From the NCBI GenBank assembly GCA_012798155.1, contig JAAZNR010000443.1, positions 1 to 8,328 on the forward strand: a stretch of DNA of 8,328 nt, in the 5' to 3' direction. The stretch comes from Thermogutta sp. GTDB taxonomy: Bacteria > Planctomycetota > Planctomycetia > Pirellulales > Thermoguttaceae. Below are positions 1-6,330 of this stretch, in pieces. A model generated the notes under the pieces. It worked only from the letters and a program-made list of their open reading frames with translations. It was not told the origin of the DNA and made no database searches. Numbering within the stretch: position 1 is the first letter of the stretch; each line of letters starts with the position of its first letter. Made by a program: the position numbers and the translations under genes.

Positions 1-197
1 ACCTGGTTGATCTTGGCGATGGTGGACTTGGTCTTGGCGATGCGGGCGCTTTCTCTTGCCCGGGCCACTCCGGCCCAGGTTAGGCCGGCCAAGATGGCGA
101 TGATCGTGATCGCCACCAGCAGTTCGGCGAGCGTGAATCCCGCTCGGGCAGGCCGCCGGCCCGCCTCTCGATCCCTATCCCGAGGTGCCGCGTTCAT
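1..197 (-). CDS. Type IV pilin-like / pseudopilin protein, N-terminal part (3' end outside window)
   Basis: Sequence read directly: 65 complete codons from ATG at 197-195 to the left window edge. Residues 1-20 form a basic leader ending in Ala-Gly. The prepilin peptidase site is Gly20|Phe21, followed by FTLAELL and a hydrophobic helix to about residue 43, then a charged amphipathic stretch (ARARESARIAKTK). The glutamate at mature position +5 (Glu25) is present, as needed for subunit docking in the filament. The family role is as a subunit of a type IV pilus or type II secretion pseudopilus, processed by PilD and inserted in the inner membrane. The ATG shares four bases (ATGA) with the stop of the upstream pseudopilin gene, so translational coupling is likely; a GGAG lies about 11 bases before the start. 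Which pilin class it is (major, minor, GspH/I/J/K-like) cannot be decided without the C-terminal domain. Confidence 0.85.
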   Translation of the reverse strand, partial: MNAAPRDRDREAGRRPARAGFTLAELLVAITIIAILAGLTWAGVARARESARIAKTKSTIAKINQ

Positions 198-1228
198 TCA
201 ATCTCGCTCTCCAGTTTCGGCGCGAAGTTGGTGATATTGTCGAAGTCGCCGCCGTCCGCCGAGAAACCTTGTCCGGAGATGGTGAACCGGAACGGCACAA
301 CGTTGCCCGACAAATCGCGACTGTTCCCAAACACATCATCCAACCCGGGATGGATAATCTGAAACGTCTCCGGATTCCGCCAGTTGCGTTTGTTGGCGGC
401 AACGGCGGGATCGGCAGGAACGCCTAACTGGGGATCGCCGTCCAGATAGGGCACCGCGATATTGCTGCGGTTGGTCTTGGGGTCCGGATCGGCGTCCTCG
501 AAGTGCACGTACCTCATGGGCACGAACGTGTCTCCATCTATCAGGCCGTATTCGAATCGGCCGTTATGCGAATCCCGCTGTGCCCGGAAATACACGACCG
601 GCGAACCGGTCGGCCCCTCCATGTAGTAGCGGAGCACGCCGACGGCATCGTTCGTAATCTTCTTGGGGTCGAACTCGAACATCGGCCCCGTCCGCGGCTG
701 ACCGTATTGGAAGGGGTGCTCTTCATCGGCGTGGAAACCGGCGGGTTGCCAAACGCCGGAGGGGGCTTCCTGGGGCAAGCCGCCCAACCAGAAGACCAAC
801 GCGGAGGCGGGATCCAGGTTGCTGGGGTCCAGGCCCGCCGCCGTCAAATCCGCCACGAATTGCGCGACCGGGTCTCCGCCCGCCGCGTACTTGGGCCACC
901 GCTTGCGAAGATGTCGCCGCAGGTCTTGCTGAGCCTTGGCTTGCACCGCCGCGCCTTCGTCGCCGTTCCATCCCCAGAAGTCGGGCGGGAACTCGCCGTA
1001 CTCGTTCTTGTACTGCATCAGCGAGGCCTCGAGCTGCTTGATCTGGGTGTAGATGGCGGCCTCGCGGGCCCTGGCGCGGGCATAAATCGCCGCCCCCGAG
1101 ATCAATCCCGCCAAGATGCCGATGATCACGATCACCGTCAGCATCTCGACCAGCGTGAAGGCGGAGCGGGGGTGGGGGATCAGGCCGCGTGCAAGGCGGC
1201 CGTCGCGGCAAGACACGCAACGGGACAT
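194..1228 (-). CDS. Large GspG-like pseudopilin with prepilin-type N-terminal cleavage/methylation motif
   Basis: A 344-residue protein. The start at 1228 is chosen because GGAGG lies 8 bases upstream; the frame stays open further upstream (to 1381), but that extension looks non-coding. The 23-residue basic leader ends Ser-Ala, so the predicted cleavage is Ala23|Phe24, with Ala instead of the commoner Gly at -1. The mature N-terminus FTLVEMLTVIVIIGILAGL has Glu28 at +5, followed by an ARARAREAAIYTQIKQLE amphipathic helix and YKNEYGEFPPD, the helix-to-globular junction seen in GspG. C-terminal features at residues 289-301 (FQIIHPGLDDVFG) and 323-335 (SADGGDFDNITNF) resemble the GspG segment that includes the calcium-binding loop. 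At 344 residues it is more than twice a typical GspG (about 140), with a roughly 200-residue middle region that includes SALVFWLGGLP. Expected role: inner-membrane-anchored subunit of the filament driven by the upstream motors. It could instead be a minor pilin. The leader contains a CVSC motif, probably without meaning. Confidence 0.87.
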   Translation of the reverse strand: MSRCVSCRDGRLARGLIPHPRSAFTLVEMLTVIVIIGILAGLISGAAIYARARAREAAIYTQIKQLEASLMQYKNEYGEFPPDFWGWNGDEGAAVQAKAQQDLRRHLRKRWPKYAAGGDPVAQFVADLTAAGLDPSNLDPASALVFWLGGLPQEAPSGVWQPAGFHADEEHPFQYGQPRTGPMFEFDPKKITNDAVGVLRYYMEGPTGSPVVYFRAQRDSHNGRFEYGLIDGDTFVPMRYVHFEDADPDPKTNRSNIAVPYLDGDPQLGVPADPAVAANKRNWRNPETFQIIHPGLDDVFGNSRDLSGNVVPFRFTISGQGFSADGGDFDNITNFAPKLESEIE

Positions 1229-1236
1229 GGAAACAA

Positions 1237-1241
1237 CCTCC
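1237..1241 (-). promoter_or_regulatory. Shine-Dalgarno GGAGG deciding the pseudopilin start
   Basis: GGAGG on the minus strand, 8 bases before the ATG at 1228-1226. It settles the start 51 codons inside the longest open frame. The 16-base palindrome at 1242-1257 lies directly against its 5' side. Confidence 0.75.
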
Positions 1242-1257
1242 CGGCCGAATTCGGCCG
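1242..1257. repeat. 16-base perfect palindrome next to the pseudopilin ribosome-binding site
   Basis: CGGCCGAATTCGGCCG is identical to its own reverse complement, and its last base abuts the GGAGG at 1241-1237. As DNA it could be a dimeric regulator site. As RNA it could fold only with a short AATT loop (6 G/C pairs) that would crowd the ribosome-binding site. A chance origin is possible in such GC-rich sequence, though 16 bases with an AATT centre is long for chance. No regulator can be named. Confidence 0.5.
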
Positions 1258-1408
1258 ATTGTCGGGGCCAACAGCCGCGGCGCTGCGTCCGGACAGCCGC
1301 GCGGCCATGGTAGGGTTTTCGCGGGGGCGCGATCACGGGCCGGCGGGCCGGCGATCCCTCACGGGGCAACCGTTCGCACATCCGTCCGTCCTTTGCCGGT
1401 CGTATTCC

Positions 1409-1451
1409 TCGCCCTTGTTTTTGGGCGATGCACCGCCGCTTTCGCGGCGAT
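1409..1451 (-). other. Two consecutive RNA hairpins downstream of pilC
   Basis: On the minus strand the first hairpin (1451-1432) is an 8-pair stem, ATCGCCGC against GCGGCGGT including one U-G pair, closed by a GAAA tetraloop of the stable GNRA class. Three bases later a second hairpin (1428-1409) pairs TCGCCC with GGGCGA around an A-rich 8-base loop, AAAAACAA. They lie about 90-130 bases after the pilC stop. Neither is followed by a run of U, so they are not a standard intrinsic terminator. They could stabilise the upstream message, mark an RNA processing site or be a U-less terminator. Confidence 0.4.
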
Positions 1452-1540
1452 CCGCCCGCGGCCCGTTTGCGACGAGAACCCTTCCCCCCGGAGTCGCCGC
1501 GGACCTTGCCCGATCCGGCCGCGACCCGCTCCTTCTCGCC

Positions 1541-2875
1541 TCAACCCGAGAGCTTTTGAATCAGGGCGATGAGGGGGAGGAACAAGGCAATCACGATAAA
1601 GCCGACCATGCATCCCAAAACGATGATCAGGATCGGCTCGAACAAACTGAGCAGGCTTTCCGTGAGGACCGCCACCTCCTCGTCGTAGTTGTCGGCGATC
1701 TTGTACAGCATGGCGTCCAATTCGCCGGTCTCTTCGCCGACGTCCACCATGTTGATGGCGATGTCCTCCATCACGGGATTGTTCCATCGCGTCAGATAAA
1801 GGAGCAGCCCGATCGGACCGCCCACGAAGAAGAACCACCACCAGGCGGTGACGGGATGGAACCCCGGCCGGGCGTAATCCTTGAGCGGTTTGGCGATGGT
1901 CTCGCCGTCGCGAATGGCGTCCAGCACGCGCTGGTACAGCCGCTCGAAGACGGCGTTGGTCGAGGTATCGCGCGTGATGGTCAGCGCCTCCAAGATCGGC
2001 ACGCCGCTGGCGACCAGGGTTCCCAGGGTACGCATGGTCCGCGCGATGATGTTCTTCTCGATCAACTGGCCGAAAATCGGCAACCGCAACTTGAACAAAT
2101 CCCAGCCGAACCGCCCGTACGGGAACATGCACGTCAGTTTGACGAAGAGCCAGATGCCGAAGGGCACGCCGGGGAGGAGGAACCACCAATTGAACAGGAT
2201 ATCCGAGGCCGTAATCAGGATCTGCGTCATGGCGGGCAGCTCGGTCCCGAACTCCTCGAAGATTTTTTGGAATTGGGGCACGATCTTGAGCATGATGAAG
2301 ACCAAGATCGCGACCGCGAAGACGATCACGGCGATGGGGTAAACCAAGGCCCCTTTGACCTTCCGCCGCAACCACAGGGAGCGTTCCTGGAACTCGGCCA
2401 GCCGGCGAAGGATGACTTCCAGGGCACCGCCCGCCTCGCCCGCCTTCACCATGTTGACGTACAGGCGATCGAAGGCCTTGGGGCACTTGGCCATGGCCTC
2501 GGAAAGGGTGGCCCCGCCCTCGATCTCCTCGATCACGTCGATGAGGGCGTTTTTGAGGCTGCCGAAGAGGGCGGGCTTGGCCTGGGCCTCCAGAATCTTC
2601 AGGCTCCGCAAGATCGGCAGACCGGCGTCCTGCAGCACCGAGAGTTGTTTCGTGAAGGTGGTCAAGACCTTGGCATTGACCTTGCCCACCGAAAACGTCT
2701 TGCGGCCGGCGGCCTTTTTGTCGGCGGCCTTCTTTTCCTTCTTGGGGGCTATTTTGGTAATGTAATAGCCCATCTGCCGAATCGTAGCTTCGGCTTCATC
2801 CTGCGTTGCCGCGTCGATGACGTCCCGGATTTCCTGTCCCGTGGCGTCCATGGCTTCGAATTGGAACTTGGGCAT
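1541..2875 (-). CDS. pilC: PilC/GspF-family inner-membrane platform protein
   Basis: A 444-residue protein starting at ATG 2875 with GAGG 8 bases upstream; a GTG at 2896 in the same frame is less likely. Residues 1-43 are the small N-terminal domain of the family (FQFEAMDATGQEIRDVIDA...). A lysine-rich linker (about 45-59) follows, then the first F domain (about 70-175, with TLSEAMAKCP and VKAGEAGGALE), TM1 about 176-198, TM2 about 228-250, the second F domain (about 275-405, with ALTITRDTSTNAVF and VDVGEETGELDAMLYKIADNYDEEV) and the C-terminal TM about 412-438 (LLSLFEPILIIVLG...). The protein forms the membrane platform turned by the PilB and PilT hexamers. The oddity is residues about 334-367, which split the second F domain with a hydrophobic, aromatic stretch (TAWWWFFFVGGPIGLLLYLT). 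Most family members go straight from the helix ending 'IAKPLK' to 'VMEDIAINMVDVGEE'. Reading is continuous, so this is not a frameshift. Confidence 0.93.
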   Translation of the reverse strand: MPKFQFEAMDATGQEIRDVIDAATQDEAEATIRQMGYYITKIAPKKEKKAADKKAAGRKTFSVGKVNAKVLTTFTKQLSVLQDAGLPILRSLKILEAQAKPALFGSLKNALIDVIEEIEGGATLSEAMAKCPKAFDRLYVNMVKAGEAGGALEVILRRLAEFQERSLWLRRKVKGALVYPIAVIVFAVAILVFIMLKIVPQFQKIFEEFGTELPAMTQILITASDILFNWWFLLPGVPFGIWLFVKLTCMFPYGRFGWDLFKLRLPIFGQLIEKNIIARTMRTLGTLVASGVPILEALTITRDTSTNAVFERLYQRVLDAIRDGETIAKPLKDYARPGFHPVTAWWWFFFVGGPIGLLLYLTRWNNPVMEDIAINMVDVGEETGELDAMLYKIADNYDEEVAVLTESLLSLFEPILIIVLGCMVGFIVIALFLPLIALIQKLSG

Positions 2876-2883
2876 GGATGGTT

Positions 2884-2887
2884 CCTC
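2884..2887 (-). promoter_or_regulatory. Shine-Dalgarno GAGG for pilC
   Basis: GAGG on the minus strand, 8 bases before the ATG at 2875. It favours this start over the in-frame GTG at 2896. It also fits the family N-terminus, which normally begins within a few residues of the 'F.Y.A.d..G' motif. Confidence 0.6.
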
Positions 2888-2899
2888 GCTCCTCACCGC

Positions 2900-2931
2900 C
2901 CGTCGCCCGCCCTGCCGTCAGGGCGCGACGG
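2900..2931 (-). other. Strong bulged hairpin in the pilC leader
   Basis: CCGTCG and CGCCCTG on the plus strand (separated by a CC bulge) pair with CAGGGCG and CGACGG, leaving a 4-base CCGT loop: 13 pairs with one 2-base bulge. On the transcribed strand it sits about 25 bases before the pilC ATG, within the 145-base gap after the upstream ATPase gene. No U-tract follows, so it is not an ordinary terminator. A role in message stability, processing or tuning of pilC translation is inference. Confidence 0.5.
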
Positions 2932-3020
2932 CGAATCCACCGTTTCCCCGCGCGTGCCGTATTCCGCTTTTCCGCGTGCCGGCGACCGCCGCCCCGCCGC
3001 GATCTCGCGTCTCTCCGCCG

Positions 3021-4736
3021 TCAGGCCTCGATCGACGTCTCGCGGACCACTTCCTCGACGGTCGTCAAGCCCTCGAACACTTTGTCCAAACCGTCTTGGC
3101 GCAGCGTCCTCATCCCCGCCCGGACGGCCGCGTCCCGCAATTCCTCCGTGGAAGCCCCCCTGTGAATCAACTCTCGAATCTCGTCCGTAATCGGCATGAA
3201 CTCGAAGAGTCCCATCCGGCCCTTGAAGCCGGTGTTGTTGCAAGCGCTGCAGCCTCGGCCCCGGTAAAACGACTTGCCGATCACGTCTTCGGGGGTCATT
3301 TCCAGGTCGGCCAAGGCCTCGGTACTCGGTACGGTCAACTCTCGGCAGTTGGGGCAGATCTTGCGGACCAAGCGTTGGGCCAGGATCGACTCCACCGTGG
3401 CGGTAATCAAAAAGGGCTGCACGCCCATGTCCCGCAACCGCGCGATCGAGCTGGGGGCGTCGTTGGTGTGCAACGTGCTGAACACCAAGTGCCCCGTCAA
3501 CGCCGCCTGCACCGCGATCTCCGCCGTCTCCAGGTCGCGGATCTCGCCCACCAAAATGATATCCGGGTCGTGCCGCAAAATCGCGCGAAGGCAGTTCGCG
3601 AAGGTATTTCCGATATCCGCATCGATCGGGATCTGGACCAATCCGTCGATGGAGTACTCGACCGGGTCCTCGGTCGTGATGATCTTGTCCTCGACGGAGT
3701 TGAGCTCGTTCAACGCCCCGTACAGCGTGGTCGTCTTCCCCGATCCGGTGGGTCCCGTCACCAGCACAATGCCGTGCGGCTTGTGGATGACGTCCCGGAA
3801 TTGAGCTAACGTGGTGGCGTTCATTCCCACGTTGTTCAGGTCCAGGGCGACGACGGACCGGTCCAGCACCCGCAACACGCAACTCTCGCCGAACATGGTG
3901 GGCAGCACGCTGACCCGCAAATCCACCGGGTGCCCGCCCACGGAGAGTCGAATCCGCCCGTCCTGCGGCAAACGGCGTTCGGCAATGTCCAGGTTGGACA
4001 TGACTTTGATGCGGGTGGTGATGGCGAACGCCAGGTGCCTGGGCGGGGGCACCAGCTCGTACAGCACGCCGTCCGCCCGAATGCGGATGCGGAATTCGTT
4101 CTCGAACGGTTCGAAATGCAGGTCGCTGGCGTGATCCTTGATGGCCATGAGGAGGACCATGTTCAGCAGCTTACGGACGGGGGCGCTCTCGGCCAGGGCT
4201 TCCACGCTGGCCAGATCGACCACGCCCTCGCCCGCCAACGACTCGGCCGCCTTGCTCAGCTCCTCGTCGCGTTCCAGGTCCTCGATGATCTTTTCGACGC
4301 TCTCCGAGCCGGAGTAATAGCGTTCCAAGGCCCGATTGATCTGCCGTTCCGTGGTCACCACCGGCCGGATGTCGTAGCCCAGGAAGCTCCGCAATTCGTC
4401 GATCACGGACAGCTTCTGCGGCTCGCACATGGCGATGGTCAGGGTGTTGTCCTGGAACGAGACCGGGACGATCTTGTAGAGCTGGGCCATCGGCTCGGTG
4501 ATGCGGTTGAGGACCTCCGGCGGGACCACCACGTCGTTGAGCTGGATGACTTGGAGGTTGAATTGCTCGGCCAAGGCCTGGGCCAATTGATCGTCATTGA
4601 TCAGGCCCATGCGGATGGCGATTTGCCCCAGCAGCTCGCCCTTGTGCTGCTGCTGCTCCTCCAGCAACAGCTCCAATTGCTGTTCGGAGATGAACCCCAA
4701 GTCCACCAGGATTTGTCCGATACGCCGAATGGCCAT
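3021..4736 (-). CDS. pilB: PilB/GspE-family assembly ATPase, copy C (canonical MshEN domain)
   Basis: A 571-residue cytoplasmic hexameric ATPase that powers pilin polymerisation through PilC. Residues 1-about 145 are an MshEN/T2SSE-N domain. The first c-di-GMP motif runs R5-I-G7 to Q28 and the second about L35-L-G37 to Q58, both with the Gly, the 'G(F/L)I' and the final LxxQ. The catalytic part has Walker A GPTGSGKT (328-335), Asp box TTEDPVE (354-360), Walker B IILVGE (393-398) and His box TGHLVFSTLHT (414-424). A zinc-binding tetracysteine sits at C461/C464 and C496/C499 (CPNC, CSAC), as in PilB and GspE but not PilT. The start has only a weak AAGG some 10 bases upstream, but the protein begins right at the MshEN motif, which supports it. 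Intergenic gaps are 197 bases to pilT and 145 to pilC. GspE is the alternative name; the adjacent PilT favours PilB. Confidence 0.92.
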   Translation of the reverse strand: MAIRRIGQILVDLGFISEQQLELLLEEQQQHKGELLGQIAIRMGLINDDQLAQALAEQFNLQVIQLNDVVVPPEVLNRITEPMAQLYKIVPVSFQDNTLTIAMCEPQKLSVIDELRSFLGYDIRPVVTTERQINRALERYYSGSESVEKIIEDLERDEELSKAAESLAGEGVVDLASVEALAESAPVRKLLNMVLLMAIKDHASDLHFEPFENEFRIRIRADGVLYELVPPPRHLAFAITTRIKVMSNLDIAERRLPQDGRIRLSVGGHPVDLRVSVLPTMFGESCVLRVLDRSVVALDLNNVGMNATTLAQFRDVIHKPHGIVLVTGPTGSGKTTTLYGALNELNSVEDKIITTEDPVEYSIDGLVQIPIDADIGNTFANCLRAILRHDPDIILVGEIRDLETAEIAVQAALTGHLVFSTLHTNDAPSSIARLRDMGVQPFLITATVESILAQRLVRKICPNCRELTVPSTEALADLEMTPEDVIGKSFYRGRGCSACNNTGFKGRMGLFEFMPITDEIRELIHRGASTEELRDAAVRAGMRTLRQDGLDKVFEGLTTVEEVVRETSIEA

Positions 4737-4798
4737 CCGCGAGTCGCCTTCACCAAGATGAGACGGAGACCGGAGCAGCCGAGGCGGCCCCCGTTCGG

Positions 4799-4821
4799 TT
4801 TTTCGCTAAATCGGCGAGAAA
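4799..4821. repeat. Imperfect inverted repeat between pilT and the second pilB
   Basis: TTTTTCGC and GCGAGAAA flank a 7-base spacer, giving 7 of 8 pairs. It lies in the 197-base gap after pilT. On the minus strand the stem ends in GCGAAAAA, so there is no U-tract on the transcribed side. The rest of the gap shows no clear promoter. Weak evidence for any function. Confidence 0.25.
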
Positions 4822-4933
4822 CGGCCGCCCCGCCCGTGCTTGCCGCCGGACGTGGGCCTGACCCGAGCGCGACGGATGCTCTGCGATGCAATGGAATCGA
4901 TTTCGCGCCCTCTCCCTCGCCGAGTCCGCACTC

Positions 4934-6070
4934 CTAACGTTGCTGAGCGGTCTCCCTTTCCATACGCCTTCTTGCTTCCTCTTCGTCCTCCAGCATTCCC
5001 CGTTCGGCCCGCGCGATCCGGGCCGTCAATTCGTCGGGACCGTTGGCCCGCAAGATCGCGTCCTTCTTGTCGATCTTCCCTTCCTGCCACAGGCGGAAGA
5101 GGTGGTCGTCCAGGAGTTGCATCCCCAATTTGTAACCGGTTTGAATGGCCGAATTGATGCGGAAGGTCTTGTTTTCACGAATCAGGTTGGCGATGGCCGG
5201 CGTAACGACGAGCATTTCGTAGGCGGCCACCCGCCCCCCGCCGATCCTGGGCAGGAGCTGCTGCGAAAGGATCCCGATGATGGATGTCGATAGCTGCGTC
5301 CGAATCTGCTCCTGCTGGTTCGTGGGGAAGACGTCGATGATGCGGTTGACCGTCCCTTGAGCGCCGGTGGTGTGCAAGGTGCCGAAGACGATGTGCCCGG
5401 TTTCCGCCGCCGTGACGGCCGCCTCGATCGTCTCCAAATCCCGCATTTCGCCGACGAGGATGATATCGGGGTCCTGGCGCAAGGCCCGCCGAATCGCCTC
5501 GGCGAAACTCGGAACGTCCACCCCCACCTCGCGCTGGTTGACCGTGCAGCGCTTGTGCGTGTGATAGAACTCGATCGGGTCCTCGATCGTGATGATGTGG
5601 TGATCCAAGTTTTCGTTGAGGTAGTCGATGGCGGCGGCCAAGGTCGTGGACTTGCCGGAACCGGTGGGGCCGGTGACCAAAATCAATCCCCTCGGCCGCA
5701 AGATGATTTCCTTGAGGATCGGCGGCGTCCCCAGCTCCTCGAAGTTCATCAACTTGTTGGGAATCTGCCGCAGCACCATCCCCACGCAGCCCTTCTGCTT
5801 GAAGATGGAGACGCGAAACCGCGCCTTGTCGCCGAAGGCGAAACCGAAGTCGGAGCCGCCGACCTCCTGCAACTCCCGCTGGCACCGCTCCGGCGTGATG
5901 CTCTTCATCAAGGAGACCGTGTCCTCCGCTTCGAGGACCTTGGTCTCCAATCGGACCATGTGCCCGTCCAATCGCAGCACCGGCGGCTGCCCCACCGCGA
6001 TATGGAGGTCGCTGGCCTTCCGTGCAACGACCGTGTTGAGAAGCTTATCGATGAGGAGTTGTTGAGCCAT
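4934..6070 (-). CDS. pilT: PilT-family pilus retraction ATPase
   Basis: A 378-residue protein of usual PilT length, lacking the MshEN domain and tetracysteine of PilB. The N-terminal domain holds ASDLHIAVGQPPVLRLDG (19-36). Walker A is GPTGSGKS (134-141), Asp box ITIEDPIE (160-167), Walker B IILVGE (203-208) followed by MRDLET, and His box TGHIVFGTLHT (224-234). AIANLIRE (292-299) corresponds to the AIRNLIRE motif characteristic of PilT and needed for retraction, with Arg replaced by Ala at its third position. A charged tail (EDEEEARRRMERE, 361-373) closes the protein. Family role: hexameric ATPase at the pilus base that depolymerises the filament, giving twitching, retraction and DNA uptake. 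Its presence argues for a type IV pilus rather than a pure secretion system. The ribosome-binding site is weak (GGTG 8 bases before the ATG). It lies between the two PilB-type genes. Confidence 0.95.
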   Translation of the reverse strand: MAQQLLIDKLLNTVVARKASDLHIAVGQPPVLRLDGHMVRLETKVLEAEDTVSLMKSITPERCQRELQEVGGSDFGFAFGDKARFRVSIFKQKGCVGMVLRQIPNKLMNFEELGTPPILKEIILRPRGLILVTGPTGSGKSTTLAAAIDYLNENLDHHIITIEDPIEFYHTHKRCTVNQREVGVDVPSFAEAIRRALRQDPDIILVGEMRDLETIEAAVTAAETGHIVFGTLHTTGAQGTVNRIIDVFPTNQQEQIRTQLSTSIIGILSQQLLPRIGGGRVAAYEMLVVTPAIANLIRENKTFRINSAIQTGYKLGMQLLDDHLFRLWQEGKIDKKDAILRANGPDELTARIARAERGMLEDEEEARRRMERETAQQR

Positions 6071-6163
6071 GCGTCGATCACCGTCCTAATCGCCCCCGCG
6101 GAGTGCCGCGAAAGTCGCAACGCCCGAACCGCGTCGGGCCGGCGCTCCCTTTCCACCCGCCAC

Positions 6164-6184
6164 CGCAAGATTATTTCGCTTGCG
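6164..6184. repeat. Inverted repeat over the candidate pilT -10 box
   Basis: CGCAAG (6164-6169) and CTTGCG (6179-6184) flank a 9-base spacer that contains the candidate AATAAT box. The position would suit a repressor site. In RNA the same arms would form a 6-pair hairpin. Arms of 6 bases can arise by chance. Confidence 0.35.
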
Positions 6185-6197
6185 ACGCTCCCGGCAA
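6170..6197 (-). promoter_or_regulatory. Candidate sigma70-type promoter for pilT
   Basis: On the minus strand, TTGCCG (6197-6192) and AATAAT (6175-6170) are separated by 16 bases, matching 4/6 and 5/6 of the consensus. The expected transcript start is near 6163, about 90 bases before the pilT ATG. AATAAT stands out in otherwise GC-rich sequence. Planctomycete promoters are not well defined, so this is inference from the general bacterial consensus. Confidence 0.35.
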
Positions 6198-6330
6198 GAG
6201 AAACCCCCTGTCTCCGGGCGGCGCCGCGGTCATGTTACAGGAGGAACTTCGGGCAACAGGGGCCGGCCCTTTACCCATTCCATGCCCAAGTCCATGCCCC
6301 CTTCCATCCCCAAGTCTGTTCCTCCACTCC

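Larger units (their letters stand above)
1229..1540. other. 312-base gap between the PilC gene and the pseudopilin gene
   Basis: No supported gene on either strand. Reading on the minus strand from the pilC stop, it holds a GC-rich stretch, two adjacent hairpins (1432-1451 and 1409-1428), a short direct repeat GCCGGCCC GCCGGCCC near 1335-1352, and finally the palindrome and GGAGG before the pseudopilin start. I see no convincing -10 box and no stem followed by a U-tract. The frame of the pseudopilin is open up to 1381, but the derived peptide is arginine- and proline-rich and has no pilin-like feature, so I treat it as untranslated. Confidence 0.6.
6071..6330. other. 260-base gap between pilB copy A and pilT
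   Basis: No supported gene. It holds two imperfect direct repeats of ATTCCATGCCCAAGTC type (6277-6292 and 6301-6316, 14 of 16 bases identical, 24 bases apart), a GGGCCGGCCC palindrome near 6260, and a candidate promoter for pilT at 6170-6197 with an inverted repeat over its -10. No stem with a U-tract follows the copy A stop. Confidence 0.5.

Noticed and set aside
1229..1381. N-terminal extension of the pseudopilin by 51 codons
   Set aside because: A good GGAGG precedes the internal ATG at 1228, and a class III leader of 23 residues is already long; the extension would push the cleavage site beyond residue 70.
1409..1428. Intrinsic terminator after pilC
   Set aside because: On the transcribed (minus) strand the A-rich stretch is inside the loop and no U-run follows the stem; the T-run is on the other strand, also within the loop.
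503..3190. A plus-strand open frame of 895 codons running antisense to pilC and the pseudopilin
   Set aside because: It lies over two well-recognised minus-strand genes and spans their gap. Its peptide is a low-complexity mix of His, Asp, Glu, Gly and Arg with no domain. Long antisense frames are expected in GC-rich coding DNA.
3930..4937. Plus-strand open frame of 335 codons antisense to pilB copy C
   Set aside because: The peptide is a shadow of a clear ATPase gene, with runs of Leu and Gln mirroring the Q-rich N-terminus on the other strand; no domain, no ribosome-binding site.
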